NCBI RefSeq assembly: GCF_037392515.1
Contig: NC_090288.1
Location: 61,613,673-61,677,672 of the forward strand
Direction of reading: 5' to 3'
DNA: 64,000 bases
From: Haliotis asinina
Lineage: Eukaryota > Mollusca > Gastropoda > Lepetellida > Haliotidae
Each line of letters starts with the position of its first letter. Positions within the stretch are counted from its first letter, which is position 1. This document shows, in pieces, positions 19,651 through 32,129 of this stretch. Both the position numbers and the translations under genes were made by a program. A model generated the notes under the pieces. That model saw only the letters and a list, made by a program, of their open reading frames with translations. It ran no database searches and had not been told where the DNA came from.

Positions 19651-20412
19651 CTGAAAAGTGAAACAGAGGGCTTTCTGTTTGTGATAAAATAGCGGTCACT
19701 TCCTACTTGCAGTTTAAATATGGGTTAGGTAATGACCCCAAAGAGGTCCAACACCTTGTACGTAGACGCCCACAGATCGCACAACCGCATCATTTCAAAT
19801 CATATGATGACGTGGCTCGTTCCTTCTAATGCTTGATGTCTTGAATGTCTCATGGAAAAAGACAAATATGAATGGAATTGGACCATACACAGACGCCGAA
19901 GCCAACATACCAGACTTTACCTTATTGTAAACAGCTACTGGAATTATTCATATTACTGGCTTTTGCTATCCTTCCATGTGACTGAAAAGATTCGGGAAAT
20001 GGATAGCAAATATGCGGACCTCACTCCAGAAATATCACGTATTATTCTCCTTCGTGTCTTCGAGATCGGTTGGCTGACACAGGGAGAGTACCCAGGTTTG
20101 CCTCCAAGATCACTGGACTTAGAACACGCTCAGTAATGATAACTGCAGTGTTTGAGGACTGTACATATTCCTCGAAAGGTACCTTTTGGGTTCGACTTAG
20201 CAGCAATCAATACGTGATGTGTGAGCTGTCTGTAAACGGGACAAGGGCCAAACCAGCCAACCAACGATAGGTTCACCAAAAACAAAAACCATGTTACGAT
20301 AAAAAATGTTACTCAGTTAATATAATACCAGCATTCGTAAATCACACGGTTTAGAGATCAAAACAAATAACTGACAATTTAGGCCATTTCGGTTGTAGGA
20401 GACAATAGATTG

Positions 20413-20508
20413 TCAGCGTAATTGCTGGCAGAATGAAATAACAATAGTAGAAATGGCAACAAAGGCAGTTAGAACAGTGCAGACCAGCCTGCACACAGCT
20501 GCCTGATC
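20413..20508 (-). CDS. possible terminal exon with a membrane-span-like stretch
   Basis: After the acceptor TGTATTTCAG the frame reads DQAAVCRLVCTVLTAFVAIS, continues STIVISFCQQLR and stops. It is a hydrophobic helix followed by a very short tail. It could be the last exon of an unseen minus-strand gene. Support is only the splice site and the hydrophobic pattern. Confidence 0.22.
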   Translation of the reverse strand, partial: DQAAVCRLVCTVLTAFVAISTIVISFCQQLR

Positions 20509-20884
20509 CTGAAATACACAGAAACAATGAGATACAATTATGGCATTGTTTAATAATGTGTAACATTTTACCTTCCCATATAGCATCCATGTTTCATGAT
20601 AATTATATCACATGAAAGTTGAACAGCGTTCTTCCTGGTTCTGTGGTTTACAGGAACATCAACAAAGGCTTGACATTTGAAGAATTTCAACATGTGGACA
20701 CTATTGACGATAAGGGAAACATGCACTTTGGGTTGTTGTATAGGCGAAATGATGCACTCCAAGCGGGAAGTTCACACAGCGTGTTTATGGACAACAATTA
20801 CGCATTTAGTACTTCTCCAACAAGGAGGGAACAGCCTGAGAGGGTCGATCTCAAAAGTTTTATATCTATGTCCTAAATCTTCAT

Positions 20885-20980
20885 TGTTGTGAAAAGAGAA
20901 ACAGTTGGTAAAGCGTTATGACATGTTGGTACTCTTGGTGTTGCTCTGTACCAAGTCGCATTATCATTGGTATTAGCTAA
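20885..20980. other. spacer before the trinucleotide array
   Basis: Short single-copy stretch, nothing recognised. Confidence 0.3.
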
Positions 20981-21560
20981 GTGGAATTGGTAGTAGTAGT
21001 GGTGGTAGATGCAGCAGCAGTAGCAGTAGTAGTAGCAGCAGTTGTAGTAGCAGTAGTAGTCGTAGTAGTAGTAGCAGCAGTAGTAGTAGCAGCAGCAGCA
21101 GTAGTAGTAGTAGCAGCAGCAGTAGTAGTAGTAGCAGCAGCAGTAGTAGTAGTAGCAGCAGCAGCAACAGTAGTAGTAGTAGTAGCAGCAGCAGCAGTTG
21201 TAGTAGCAGCAGCAGCAGTAGTAGTAGTAGCAGCAGTTGTAGTAGCAGTAGTAGTAGTAGTAACAGCAGTAGTAGTAGTAGCAGCAGCAGTAGTAGCAGC
21301 AGCAATAGTAGTAGTAGTAGCAGCAGCAGTTGTAGTAGCAGCAGCAGCAGTTGTAGTAGCAGCAGCAGCAGCAACAGTAGTAGTAGTAGTAGCAGCAGCA
21401 GCAGTTGTAGTAGCAGCAGCAGCAGCAGTAGTAGTAGTAGCAGTAGTAGTAGTAGTAGCAGCAGCACTAGCAGCAGTAGCAGCAGCAGCAGTAGTAGTAG
21501 TAGCAGCAGCAGTAGTAGCAGCAGCAGCAGTAGTAGTAGTAAGAGTGGCTGTGTAGTAGA
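20980..21560. repeat. GTA/GCA trinucleotide array
   Basis: About 190 trinucleotides alternate between AGT and AGC in blocks of three to five. All three frames on both strands stay open and give poly-Val/Ala, poly-Leu or poly-Ala/Thr, which should not be read as proteins. Confidence 0.95.
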
Positions 21561-21602
21561 AGCATAGTAGTACTTGTAGTAGTATGGAGACTGAGTGGGT
21601 AT

Positions 21603-21727
21603 GTTTTAAGCAATATTCCAGCAATATCACGGCGTGGGACAACAGAAACGGGCTTCATACGTGGTACATATGTGGAGAATCTGACCCGGGTGGTAATCTT
21701 TTAACCACTTAGCTACACCCACCCCTC
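21603..21727 (-). mobile_element. SINE, family A (antisense copy)
   Basis: The plus strand shows AGCAATATTCCAGCAATATCA, then CGGGCTTCATACGTGG, CTGACCCGGGTGG and TTTTAACCACTTAGCTACACC. This is the reverse complement of the family-A order from tail to tRNA-like head. Confidence 0.8.
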
Positions 21728-21729
21728 TT

Positions 21730-23630
21730 GCATATTGTCGTTGTGGTGGTTGTGACTGTTTTTGCTGTTCTTGTGGCTCTGTGATTTGGTGGGTCTAAGA
21801 CGCTACAATTCGCTGCGTTGTGTTGCGAAACCTTTGATTCTGTGCTTCGAATTTCCGTTCGCACCTTTTATGTGTCTTGTTTTCGCAACTCCGTAGCCGC
21901 GGTCCTACGTTTCACCGGAATGGTGGAGACATGCCTTTCTTCTGGCTGTCTTCCCACGCTGTGCTGACAAATATGTCGTGATACAAGCAGCCTTGAACGT
22001 AACACACTCACTCACTGACTATTGATGTGTCAACATGGCTTAGTCTTTGCTCACTGCTCCCTCTCCCTCCCTCCTCCTTGCTCTCCCTACATTACATACA
22101 AAAACATTGTATCATAGAGAAACCTCTTAGTGGCCGTCCCGTTAAACCGACCGTCCCATTTCAGTGGCCACGTGAAAGACATACACAAAATGCTGCCTAT
22201 AATTGTAGTCCATTTGGGGCAACAAAGGTGCTATAAAATGTGTTTCAAAGCAAAGAAAAAAAGGATTAAATCGGGATAGATAAATAAGTTGATTCTGAAT
22301 TATTGTTGCTTAAACGACTTGATACGCAGTTTTGCAGAAGGCGACACAGCCTACAACGTGAATCGTTCACAGGTGGACATGTCCTAAACAGGCGTGTCCA
22401 CTCAAACGCTCTTCCACCTCGTAAACTGGAACCAGACCAGAATGCAGAGCTCTGATCTATGACGTCATGTTGGGTTCTCATTAAATGCATTGTTTCATTT
22501 TTCGGGTGAAAGGACACAATTACAGCGAGCTACAGGGAGTGTGGTTGTGTTTTGTCACGTCCCAGTCAGTACTGTGAAATGTAGTCTTCTTCCCCAAGAA
22601 TTTGCTTCCTGGTGTTGCTATTTCAGCCCCCGTAGACCGTGTCCTAGCTGCCGTCCCGGGCGGCGCCCTGTACCGTGTGAATTTCCAGCTTCATCTCTGT
22701 ACATCCTATTTAGGTGTTGATGACTATCCGGTGCTCACCACCATGCGATAAGCTACTGTAGGTGGAAGGGGAAAGGCACAATGCCAGATGGAAATGACTA
22801 TCTGGTTTGTTTTGTGGTTTGACGGTTAATACAAAGTATTCCCGACTACTAAATCACTTCCATAACAATCTTAACACAACACCAAATTGCTTGTAGGAAG
22901 AGGAATATCATGAAAACTTGTTACAGGGAACTAACGGAACTGAATAATACTCATTCGGTTTTTCTTATATGTACAAATGCACTTGCCTCTACTAAAGTAC
23001 CTGCCGTAGCTTGGGTAAATTCGTTAATTTTGTTTAAGACAAGATACTATTGATGTCAACGTCTTCTTGTGTAAACACAACTCATGGGCATTTCCTTGTC
23101 CCATCGTCAGGTTAAGTATGTTCTTCCGATTATACAGTGTTAATGTTTGTTCCTGTTTTGATATCAAAAAGCAAATTTAAATGTTTTCTTTCCGGTTCCC
23201 TACACATGTTTTAATTAACAGGGTTAGATCCCGATGTTGTACTGCTTCAAAATTCATTATATTGTAAAGTCGCAAATAGGTTGTACCCATTACTACAATA
23301 GCCGAGTTAGTTCATCTTCAAGTGTCCACCTTTAATCCGAAACCATACTTTCTCGTCTTTCTTCAAAGTCAAAAGGTGTGATGTAATCAACGGATCATTT
23401 CAACTTTGACATTTCATTCATGGCGCTAAATATTTGACATACTAGCGCATGCGTGTTTCATGTAACCGGAACGCAGTCATTTCCGACAAGTGGGCAGTTA
23501 GAATTTATAAATGGCCAGTTGGCGCTAAAGTCTGGTGTGTATTCTCCTTAAATTACCAGGCACACTCGGCTTGTATTCCTATTGATAGAGCGCCGAGCTT
23601 GAGGCATCGATCATTCGTCAGGGTGTTGGA
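21730..23630. other. intergenic stretch, nothing recognised
   Basis: Only short chance open frames and no clear repeats; presumably spacer upstream of the possible gene starting at 23631. Confidence 0.4.
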
Positions 23631-23663
23631 ATGACACCCGTGTTCTATGTTGCATTTGCTCTC
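23631..23663 (+). CDS. possible first coding exon with signal-peptide start
   Basis: ATG opens MTPVFYVAFAL and runs straight into a near-perfect donor (CTC|GTAAGTAT), phase 0. A short hydrophobic start split by an intron is typical of secreted or membrane proteins. Confidence 0.4.
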
Positions 23664-23741
23664 GTAAGTATACTTTGATATAATTATTTTACATCACTTA
23701 TTCGTTTTAATATTGATGCGTTTTCTTTGACATGATTCCAG

Positions 23742-23819
23742 GGGGGCGTGGACACAAGAGCATGTTTTGCCACTTCGTTGGTGTACGGTACAGCAAGTTA
23801 CACTTCAGATTTGAAGTGC
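23742..23819 (+). CDS. possible second exon, unknown protein
   Basis: The acceptor GATTCCAG is followed by GGVDTRACFATSLVYGTAS and a frame ending LKC at a weak GTGATA donor, phase 0. This would continue the start at 23631, but the donor is weak. Confidence 0.25.
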
Positions 23820-24564
23820 GTGATATCCTTTGTTTAAGTGAGCCTACTACAGGATCTAATGTAACCACAGTGTGGGGACTCTTGTATGTGTATAGTGATA
23901 TACTAGGATACAGCTAAACTAGGTTGTGTGACAAGTATTACTTCATGCTCTGTGAATTACCTCTAATGCATCTGTCAAATTGTCTAAACAAAGAGCATGC
24001 AACTCAGTGGTTGTAACACGCGTTTTGGAGAAATGACTCACTGATGTTAAATTTAGTTGTGGACAAAACCAGCCCTCTGCGATGTTTGTCGCGTGTTTAT
24101 AGGCTTTAATTGTGCTGTTTGGGAACAGACACAATCTGCTGGGTAATATGCGATCCTGGTGTAATATGCGACCCGAGTGAGCAAGTGCCTGAAGTCTGTG
24201 GCAATCTATATTACGTGTCGTAGACATTGAGTTTCCTATTCTTTTACCATGCAAAACTTATTAAAGACTGACTTTAAAATCTTGATACGTGAATTTTAAC
24301 TAATTACAAACTAATGATATTGAGGTTTGGGATTGATATAACTGAAACTATGTCATAAAATTTGTTTGCCTGGGGTCTACGTTCTTCGGTGAACTTGCAG
24401 CGTTCGCTCCCTTAGCAGAGTCAGGATCCACTGTTCATTATTTTGATTCCCATATTACCCCTTCAGTCGTTGGTTTGTTAACACCTTACCCCTATTCGTG
24501 GGATTCACCAAAAAGGTAAATGTGTACGCCAGTCACTTTGGCCCTCCGCTCCAGTATTAAGGGA

Positions 24565-24690
24565 AGGTGGGGTGGCGTAGTTCGCTCGTCATGCCGAAGG
24601 CTCGTCTTCGATTCCCCACATAGGCTCACGTGAAACGTTAGCTGACACGTCGTGAAACACTGTTCACATCAGCGTCAAACTCTCTTTTAA
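24565..24690 (+). mobile_element. SINE, family A (diverged)
   Basis: GGTGGGGTGGCGTAG, then TTCGATTCCCCACATAGG and a CATCAGCGTCAAACTC end follow family-A order. It is older than the copy at 9.9 kb. Confidence 0.65.
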
Positions 24691-24844
24691 GAGACTGCAG
24701 TAGAAACGACAGACCGACGCGACCTCTCCCGTGACAGACACCAATATATGTTTGAGTTTCCGAAGTTAATCAAGTTTTGAGCAACTCATATATTTCCATC
24801 CTAAGCATACAGTGATATGTCCAATTCCTAGAATGCTAATCGCC

Positions 24845-24935
24845 ACATAGATACAATGTCCGAAGCCCATATCTGGTGTCCCCGTAGTGATGACACTGGA
24901 ATATTGTGTTGTAGGGGCTCCCTCACTCACTCGTG
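24845..24935 (+). mobile_element. SINE, family A, 3' part
   Basis: ATACAATGTCCGAAGCCC, ATATCTGGTGTCCCCG, GACACTGGAATATTG and a CTCACTCACTC end are the 3' half of family A. Confidence 0.65.
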
Positions 24936-25679
24936 CTAATGGTCACATTCATTCATAACATCATGTTGAATGAAACTGTATGTTGATTGTTCCCGTAAGC
25001 ATGGGCAGGAAATGCTGCCGTGGGCAACCAGTTGTTCCAGTTGTTTATGGGTCCCTCCCTTGATGCGGAGGAGGGAGGCAGCATTCTGAAGACGTCACAG
25101 ACGCTGTGCAGCTGGAGGCCATGTGCCATCATCTTTGTGTTCTCAGACTGTGTGGCATATTTTCTCTGCAAATAATTCCGACCCCTATATTTAGTGTTAT
25201 CTTGCTGAAATATGTTTTCATTGTTAATTTTACAACATTATGTAAAGGTCAGCTGTGACAAGCACATGTACACATGAGGCTGTGCAGGTCGAATTATTTC
25301 GCCTGGCACATGCACGTGGACATTGATTTCCGTATGATTCTAAAACAGATATTTCCCCATTGTTCAGTTTGTTTGTGGAGATAACGGAAATATATAACAC
25401 TCCAACGTTCATTATTCATCCGTCAGATTGCAATGAGTTACATCCTGTAGTGAAGGCAGTACTGTGTTATGACATATACTCGTACCAGGGTTTGTTGAAG
25501 GTCTGTAGGGGCTGAAGAGCCCTGTTTCACAGTCCAAAGTTTCAAACTCCGACTCTGACAGGGCAGTATCTAACTATTGTCTGGACATTCATCTGGAATA
25601 AGTTTATGCTTCGTCTCTCAGCTCACCCAGTGGTTGAAACAGCTAAAACATGATTGATTATTCATTCACGTACTCACGC

Positions 25680-25915
25680 CTCACTCACTCACTCACTCAC
25701 TCTCTCACCCAAACTCACACGCACTTTCCACTCATTCATACTTCACTTATTCATTCAAACACACTCACTTATAAACCAAAATTCACTTGTACGCACCTTA
25801 CTCATGCATGTCTCACTCGCTCACTACCCATCCATCCATCCAAACTCACTCACTCACTCACTCACCTAAACAAACCCATTCACTTACTCACTCACCCAAA
25901 CTCACTCACTGTCAT
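25680..25915. repeat. CTCA-rich SINE tail expansion
   Basis: Loose runs of ACTC and CTCA with CATCCATC. The open frame rich in Thr, His, Ser and Leu here is a repeat artefact. Confidence 0.8.
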
Positions 25916-26035
25916 ATTCCCCCGCCGTGATATCGCTGGAATATTGCTTAAGCGGCGTAAAACTAAACTCACTCATTTACTGATATGCAGACACACGCCT
26001 CATTCACACAAACAAATCACTCACTCACTTTATCC
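25915..26035 (+). mobile_element. SINE, family A, 3' end with CTCA tail
   Basis: CCCCCGCCGTGATATCGCTGG, AATATTGCTTAAGCGGCG and TAAAACTAAACTCACTC are the most typical 3' end of the family in the window. A second CTCA run follows at 26016-26031. Confidence 0.85.
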
Positions 26036-26039
26036 GCTT

Positions 26040-28340
26040 CAGGTGTACTGTGTGCTGGTGTATGGCCAGGCGGGCCCTCCAGCTCTGAGACTGCAGGCTC
26101 CGGGGAGAGAGAGGCCCAGAGGTAGGAGTTGTTAACATTCCAGGGACTGCCATGTGACTCTTCAGATAAGTTACAGATAACTTACACTCCAGAATTGTGT
26201 GAACACTGAACATAGTTACAACACTGGAGATCTGGGTGAAACAGTCTTGTTTGATGGCGGACATGTGTTTAACATTTCTAGATGTGACGCACCCCATGCA
26301 GGCTTCCAGCGTTCAGCGTTCCCTTGTCATGAGTGAGGGGTGCCACCGTAGGTACCGGAAGCGCACATCCTTTCTCAAACACCATGTAGAATTACTCATA
26401 AATACATAGCACGCACCACATATTCAACGTGTAGTATCTGCCGAAATACATTGCACTTTGCTTGAAAGACAAAACGGTATTGCAAATCCTGAAAATGAAC
26501 CACAGAGGTTGTTTGCATATCTTGTCATGACGGAAACTCCACATAAGATAAAATATTTATATTGCACAGACAGTCCGTGAAAACAGCGACAATATTCTGT
26601 AAACTCCATTAACGAGATAAATAGTGAATCAGAGAAACACATGTTTACAATCGGTATCTCGTAATAGATTCCATCACAGAAGTTTGTTATACTCATGAAA
26701 ATGTTTTCTTTCCTTTTTGTTTGGATGACTTTCCTGGGCAAAGGGAGAGCGTTATGGCAATGTCTTGTTACGTTAGAATTACTACAATAATTCTAAGTAG
26801 TTGCTCCCTGGACGCTGTAATAAGAATCTGATTATTATTACCCCGGGTAACCTGAGCCGAGTGTGAGGTGCTAGAATAGTTACCTGACTTACCGGGTACC
26901 CAAACTCACTTGCCTAAGAGGAGACCACATGCATCACATGTGCTTTGTTGTGGGCAATCCTCGAAACTCTCAGGAGTCAAGCTGACAAACACAGCCCCGA
27001 TTCGACTCAACTCCGAGCTCGAAGATGTTTAACTAATTCGTGAAGTGAGCTTTACGCAGAGGACCACACGCTACCATGATATCGTGGTGTTGACATTCAG
27101 GATTATACCTACCTCACTCAGTATGTTCTTAGATGACGTGCCAATACTATATTCAAATGTCTAATACTACCTTTTATATTCGCAGGTTGTGTCCAAGGAG
27201 CAGAGGTCATGGGAGGTCAGTATAACTTAGAATACCCTTTACCAATCTGGGTCTCCTTTCACAAAGCGGTAAGGAGATCGCAAATCACTAAGGTAACCTT
27301 AGTGCAATATTAAAGAATGGGAGTTAAGGTTAACCTCAGCAAAGGTAGCTTCGTCAGGCGCGTATCAAGCTATTTTGTTCGTGTAATAGTTTATTAAGCA
27401 TCATATTTAGATAGTATTGAGTGACCAACATCACGAGTATCGATCTACGCAGTTGGGATACGATTACATGTGTGAAGCAAGTCAGCGAGTTTGACCACCC
27501 AATCCCGTTAGTCACTTCATACGGCAACCGTGGGTTACTGAACATCAGTTCTAACTCGGACCTCCACTGGTCATCAACCTTAAAACACTATGGTCTATAT
27601 AACTAAGTATAGTTGACAATACTTTATAGACAAACGTACTGTCGTAGTGTTACACTATCAGTATCAAGGGTCACGAATACATTAAACTATCCTGTTGGCG
27701 TTTTTTTATTACAGGTGCATTCTCAGAGCTTCCGCCATGTCCTCCCTGGGTAGACGACCAAGAAAGGTGCCGCATCGGGGATACAATCCTCAGCCGCAGT
27801 CAATGCCTAGACATCATGTCGGAGAAAGAATACCTTGCACTGTCCCGAAGTCGACCGGAAACCATGTCCCTCCCTCCTTCCCCGCCCCGTCCGGTAAACA
27901 TCTTGGTCAGCCCTCCTGGCTGGCCCAGCGGAGGAAGTCCACCAGGGGGGTGGGCCCAGAGCCACCCTCCTAGCCCCCCAGGGTCTCATTTTGGCCCCCC
28001 AGGTAGCAGTGCGGACAGTGTGATGAAGGACAGTGACATTCTTCCCCCAGGACACAAAAACAGCCGATGGTACAGCCGGGGACGCAGCTCATCCCTCGGC
28101 TCCATGCCCGGGTCACCACCATCGTCCCCGGGGAGTAACGGCCTGAGCCAGATGGTAAGAGCTATTCAAAGGAGGACCTGGAGGAGGAGAACTCCAAAGA
28201 CCTGGACGAGGATGAGATCTGGTAACAGGAGACGTCGCAAACAACATCGAGAACAGAGAGGCAGGCCTTTGAGGAAGCGGAGCAGGAAGGCAAGAAAGTA
28301 CGGAGGGCTATCGGCGCCACCAAGAGCACATCAACTCTAA
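26040..28340 (+). CDS. unresolved proline-rich gene, 3' exons
   Basis: Three plus-strand exons fit in phase: about 26053-26131 (after CGCTTCAG), 27185-27214 (after TTCGCAG) and from 27714 (after TTATTACAG). The last reads LPPCPPWVDDQERCRIGD, then EYLALSRSRP and SPP/PGS-rich sequence. Near 28160 there is a good donor (ATG|GTAAGA). Beyond it the coding-like frame changes: one frame becomes Arg-rich to a stop at 28340 while another reads SYSKEDLEEENSKDLDEDEI and then stops. A polyA signal follows at 28796. The family is not recognised. Alternative splicing, a sequence error or decay could explain the frame change. Confidence 0.35.
27405..27575 (-). mobile_element. SINE, family B (antisense copy)
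   Basis: The plus strand shows AGTATCGATCTACGCAGTTGG, AAGCAAGTCAGCGAGTTTGACC, CCCAATCCCGTTAGTC and GGGTTACTGAACATC, the reverse of family B. Confidence 0.72.
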
Positions 28341-28795
28341 TGTCAAGACAATGGCAGCGCATATGTAACTTTCATCCCTTTCATAGTGTAACTGGTTTCA
28401 TGTCATACCTCTATGGTTCATGATCACGGGTGTGGCAAAATACATGATATGGATATAAAGTCAGATTGTTTGAATTTTAACGGTGTATATTTACGAACGA
28501 ACGGTAATTCCCCGTGTGTCAGTCACTACAGGTTTCACTGCCTGTTATTGGTACCTGACCAGCAGTGCTAGTGTGTCTAATAATGGTATGTAGGGGTGCA
28601 TGTAAGACACGTAGTGCCACTACACGAAGACCTGTGACTGTATTTATAGCACGTCGCGATGTATGTCCACACGCCTTGCAAAGCACGGGCAGTAGGAAGT
28701 CTTGAGTGCTTGTTCTATACCATGTACTCTATTCTGTCATACCTCTCCTGGAGCACACAGTGTTTGCAAAACATATAACTGTATTCTATCGTTTT

Positions 28796-28801
28796 AATAA
28801 A
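28796..28801 (+). terminator. polyadenylation signal AATAAA
   Basis: AATAAA lies about 450 bp past the last stop of the proline-rich locus and supports a plus-strand transcript end near 28815-28830. Confidence 0.45.
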
Positions 28802-28829
28802 AACACATTTGTACATAGAAAAGCTGAAC

Positions 28830-30420
28830 CTATAATTGATCGATGCTGCTGAATGCACCAGGGAGGAATCACAGGAAACTCGCCACGATTAGGTTGTGAG
28901 AAAGAAAATGTGAAAGCACTATTTGGGAGAGGGAAAATATTACAGGAATCGTCAGTTGCCTCTGCGAATGACATTTATATTTGTGAGACAACCATTTTAA
29001 CACACTCTGTCAATGGTGAGAGGGGCAGTGGACCGAGACGGGGGAGAATACTGAGGAACATATCACGACTAGAAGTGAGCTCGGGAGCAGAGCACAAAAT
29101 GATGAACGTTTCTGAAAATTACCTTTTAATTAAATCGGCGTCCTATTATGGCCCGATCATGTAAAATAGCGAAAAGACATGGCAGAAGAAGTTGTTACAA
29201 ATATTCAGAAGGGTATATCTGGATGTGGTGGATTATCACCCCTATATATAATACCAGCGTTCCCACTGACCTGCATATAGGGCTCAGTGTGAGGTGAAAA
29301 TACGCATTGGAAAAACTAAAACACAGCGTCGCTTCTGGTGTAGTAAATTCATTCATCACGAATATGTAAATACAAATGAGTTTACCAATTCTCTACCTCC
29401 TTGTTGTACGGAACGGACTGGCAGTTGTTTCTATGGTGGACAACTATGGGTATGGAAACTCCCAGCCTGGTTCCCAGGGTCTGCTGCGAAGCGTTAGGGC
29501 AGCAGACAGATTCCCCGCTTGTGTTGGTGAGACAGAGCCAACTTATAACTATATCAACTACGGAAGTTTAGACTTGGCCTCTCTGTATGCAACCAGACAC
29601 TTCTCCCGACAGTTGCTATCGTCGCCGATGAAAGTGCTCACACCGGTAACCAGTCTGGTTTGCATGTGAATACATCGAAGCTGCAGTAAAATCGTCATAG
29701 GTATCCGGACTCTCCAGTAATTGACATCAACATGATAATGTTCAAGCAAAATCGAAAACCAAATACAGAAGTGATTTACAGAAAGAATAATTTGTTACTA
29801 GACAAGAAGGAAAACACAATGCTACATTACATCAATATTATAGCTCATCGCCGGAGGCTTACTTCAGTCTATACCAACAACCAGTCTCTGAAATGAACAT
29901 ATATTCTGCTGAAAAAAGTTCATAGTTAAAAAACATAATATAATGAAATGGAGCCCTGAGACTTTCCACGGACCTTTCTTTCAGACCTGAGGCTAAAGGG
30001 AATATAGCCTTGCCACATTTTCTAGACTTGCATGGGCTTTCTTGGATATATTTTGCTTCAGGGTCGGTGCGACAGACTAACTTCAGTCCTATTCTGCGTT
30101 AAGTTTCATGCGTACTTACTTAAATACATCCCATAGATTCCGAGGATTAACAATGTAATACGTAAAAGAGTTCATTTCCAACACCAAATAAACCTGCATT
30201 GTGAAACTGAGTTTATGGTGAAGAAAATGGTAAATTACAATCCATTTTGGCTCAGGCTCCAAATTGTGAAAATGAAAATGGCGATAAACAAAGATGTAAA
30301 TATAAGGCCGGGCCATCAAAACGTAGTTGATAACAATCCTTCCTCCTAGAGAAATAGAATCAATAAAAAGCGTAATGGCAGTTGGTTACTTGTGTACATG
30401 TCACAGCACTCCCAGTTTAA
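28830..30420. other. intergenic stretch, nothing recognised
   Basis: Short open frames only (for example at 28853-29164 and 29376-29669), none with splice support or a family match. Confidence 0.4.
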
Positions 30421-30424
30421 ATTC

Positions 30425-30645
30425 GGACTCCTGTGTCACATCCGTAAAGATCGGCTTTCAACTGATCTTCACCAACCCAAACTTGCACACTTGTCGTAAG
30501 AGCAAGGGTGGTCAGACTCTCGTTTGACACATGCCATCGCATCCAATTTGTGTCAACGTCTGGTCCAGATAGATTATTTAAAGACCGCCCCCATGCATAT
30601 AGCTGGAATTTTGCTGAATTCGCCGTTTAACAAGACGTAATTATA
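30425..30645 (+). mobile_element. SINE, family B
   Basis: CCGTAAAGATCGGCTTTCAA, CTTGTCGTAAGAGCAAGGG, GGTCCAGATAGATTATTTAAA and ATATAGCTGGAATTTTGCTG follow the order of the copy at 48.2 kb. Confidence 0.75.
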
Positions 30646-30649
30646 ACAA

Positions 30650-31500
30650 CACACGCGTCAGTACGCAACTGATCCTATGCTCATGGACTCTGGAGTTGGT
30701 TACAGCGTGTGGCATGACTCCTGTGTGATTGTCCCCCAAAGCCCTGGGTCTTTGTTCCTGGTATGTCTACCTCATCTACTCCCAGCAGTCTGTGAGGTCC
30801 GTACGTGATATAGCTAGCAGCTATCACCATACACTACACGGTCGAGCCAAGCTTGGCTGCATGCCAGTGTACATGAACACCTGTATCGTGGAGTAGATCT
30901 CCACTTTAAGCCACCGTTCTATGTCAAGTTGATATTTATTTGGCCGCATGTCACGACAGTGAACTCTTGGGAGGAATGTAACTCCAATTAGCCTCTGGAT
31001 GACTTCCACATTGCAGTAAGCGAGTGGTTTAAAACATGTCCTGACACTCTCGGGTCAGGTAATTTCAATGATAAAGCACGCTGGAGATAAGGAGCCTCCT
31101 CTCTGCTGGTGCTGACGTGTCTTGGCAATAAATAGTTCAGTTATGTTACATGATGGTAGTCTTTAAATAATCAACTCTGGACCAAACAATCCAGTGACTG
31201 ATAGCTCGTGCACCAGCCTATGCAATTGGAATATTTTACGAGCATCAACCGTGCCAGGGAGCCAAACCAATGGATCCTTCTCTCGGCAGGAATTGGTACG
31301 CTGAGACTTTCAGCCCGCGTCTTGACAAAGGAAGACAAGTACGCGCTGGTGAAAACCACTTAGCGTTATGCCTTGATTTATTCAGTTAAACTGGAAGAGA
31401 GATGTCAGACAAGAAAGGCTAAGTGATTTCCTCGGCAGCGCAGATGTTAATCAGGATAGAATGATATAGGCTGTCTGGTATATTATATGATGGTGTTCTT
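30650..31500. other. intergenic stretch with a family-B scrap
   Basis: A short antisense family-B piece (AACTCTGGACCAAACAATCCA) is at 31170-31200. Nothing else is recognised. Confidence 0.45.
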
Positions 31501-31589
31501 GTAACATTGCTATTTTAATTGCTCCAACTAGCCTCATTCCCGCTGAAGCAATTTTCGCCTGTTAAAGTTGTCAGCATTACGGGAGAATC

Positions 31590-31775
31590 TGTAGATGTTT
31601 AGTTGACAGATAGACTCACGGGGATTTCCTATATGAGGGTACGAGTATGGCATATTTTCGCTTTTAGGAAAATCAAAGCTTTCCCACAACAGGATACAAC
31701 CCAAAACTGATTTCATGGAGGTCATATGGGGAATTGAACATTGGCCTTAAACCACTAGACCACCACCACTAAGTT
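31590..31775 (-). mobile_element. possible tRNA-derived SINE fragment
   Basis: The minus strand shows GTGGTGGTCTAGTGGTTTAA and, further on, TCAATTCCCC, an A-box and a weak B box. Confidence 0.35.
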
Positions 31776-32129
31776 TAATTACACTTTACAACGCTCAAAG
31801 TCCTTACAAACTGGAAACCAATTTTCGTGTTAAGATTGTCTAAAGTTAAGAGTATATGGGATGCTGTCCTGTTTAAAAGCATTGGATAGTCTCAGGCAGG
31901 CGGATTCTTGAGCACACAAGACCAGATTACCTCCCATTGTTTGGGAAGGTAAATATGAAGTGGTTCTTCTTTGAGACTTAAATCGAAAAGGCGTCCCGCG
32001 GCTAATGTTGGGGTTTCTTTAATGAAGGCCTATGAAATAGGATGGAACTTACAAACTACCTGGCATATATAGACTGTAGAATGTTGTGGAAAATAAAGCA
32101 AGGCGTGGCGTCATCTCAAAGATGAAATC

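Noticed and set aside
20973-21642. Long poly-Leu, poly-Ala/Thr and poly-Val/Ala frames
   Set aside because: Trinucleotide repeat artefacts, open in all frames.
24953-25171. Open frames on both strands with natural-looking composition (minus: QRKYATQSENTKMMAHG)
   Set aside because: Splice sites do not fit any neighbour in phase without a forced choice; kept out for lack of support.
26034-26142. Minus-strand exon with a very strong donor (AAA|GTGAGTGAG)
   Set aside because: The donor is simply the antisense CTCA tail of a SINE, so its strength is not evidence of an exon. The plus-strand reading fits its neighbours' phases better.
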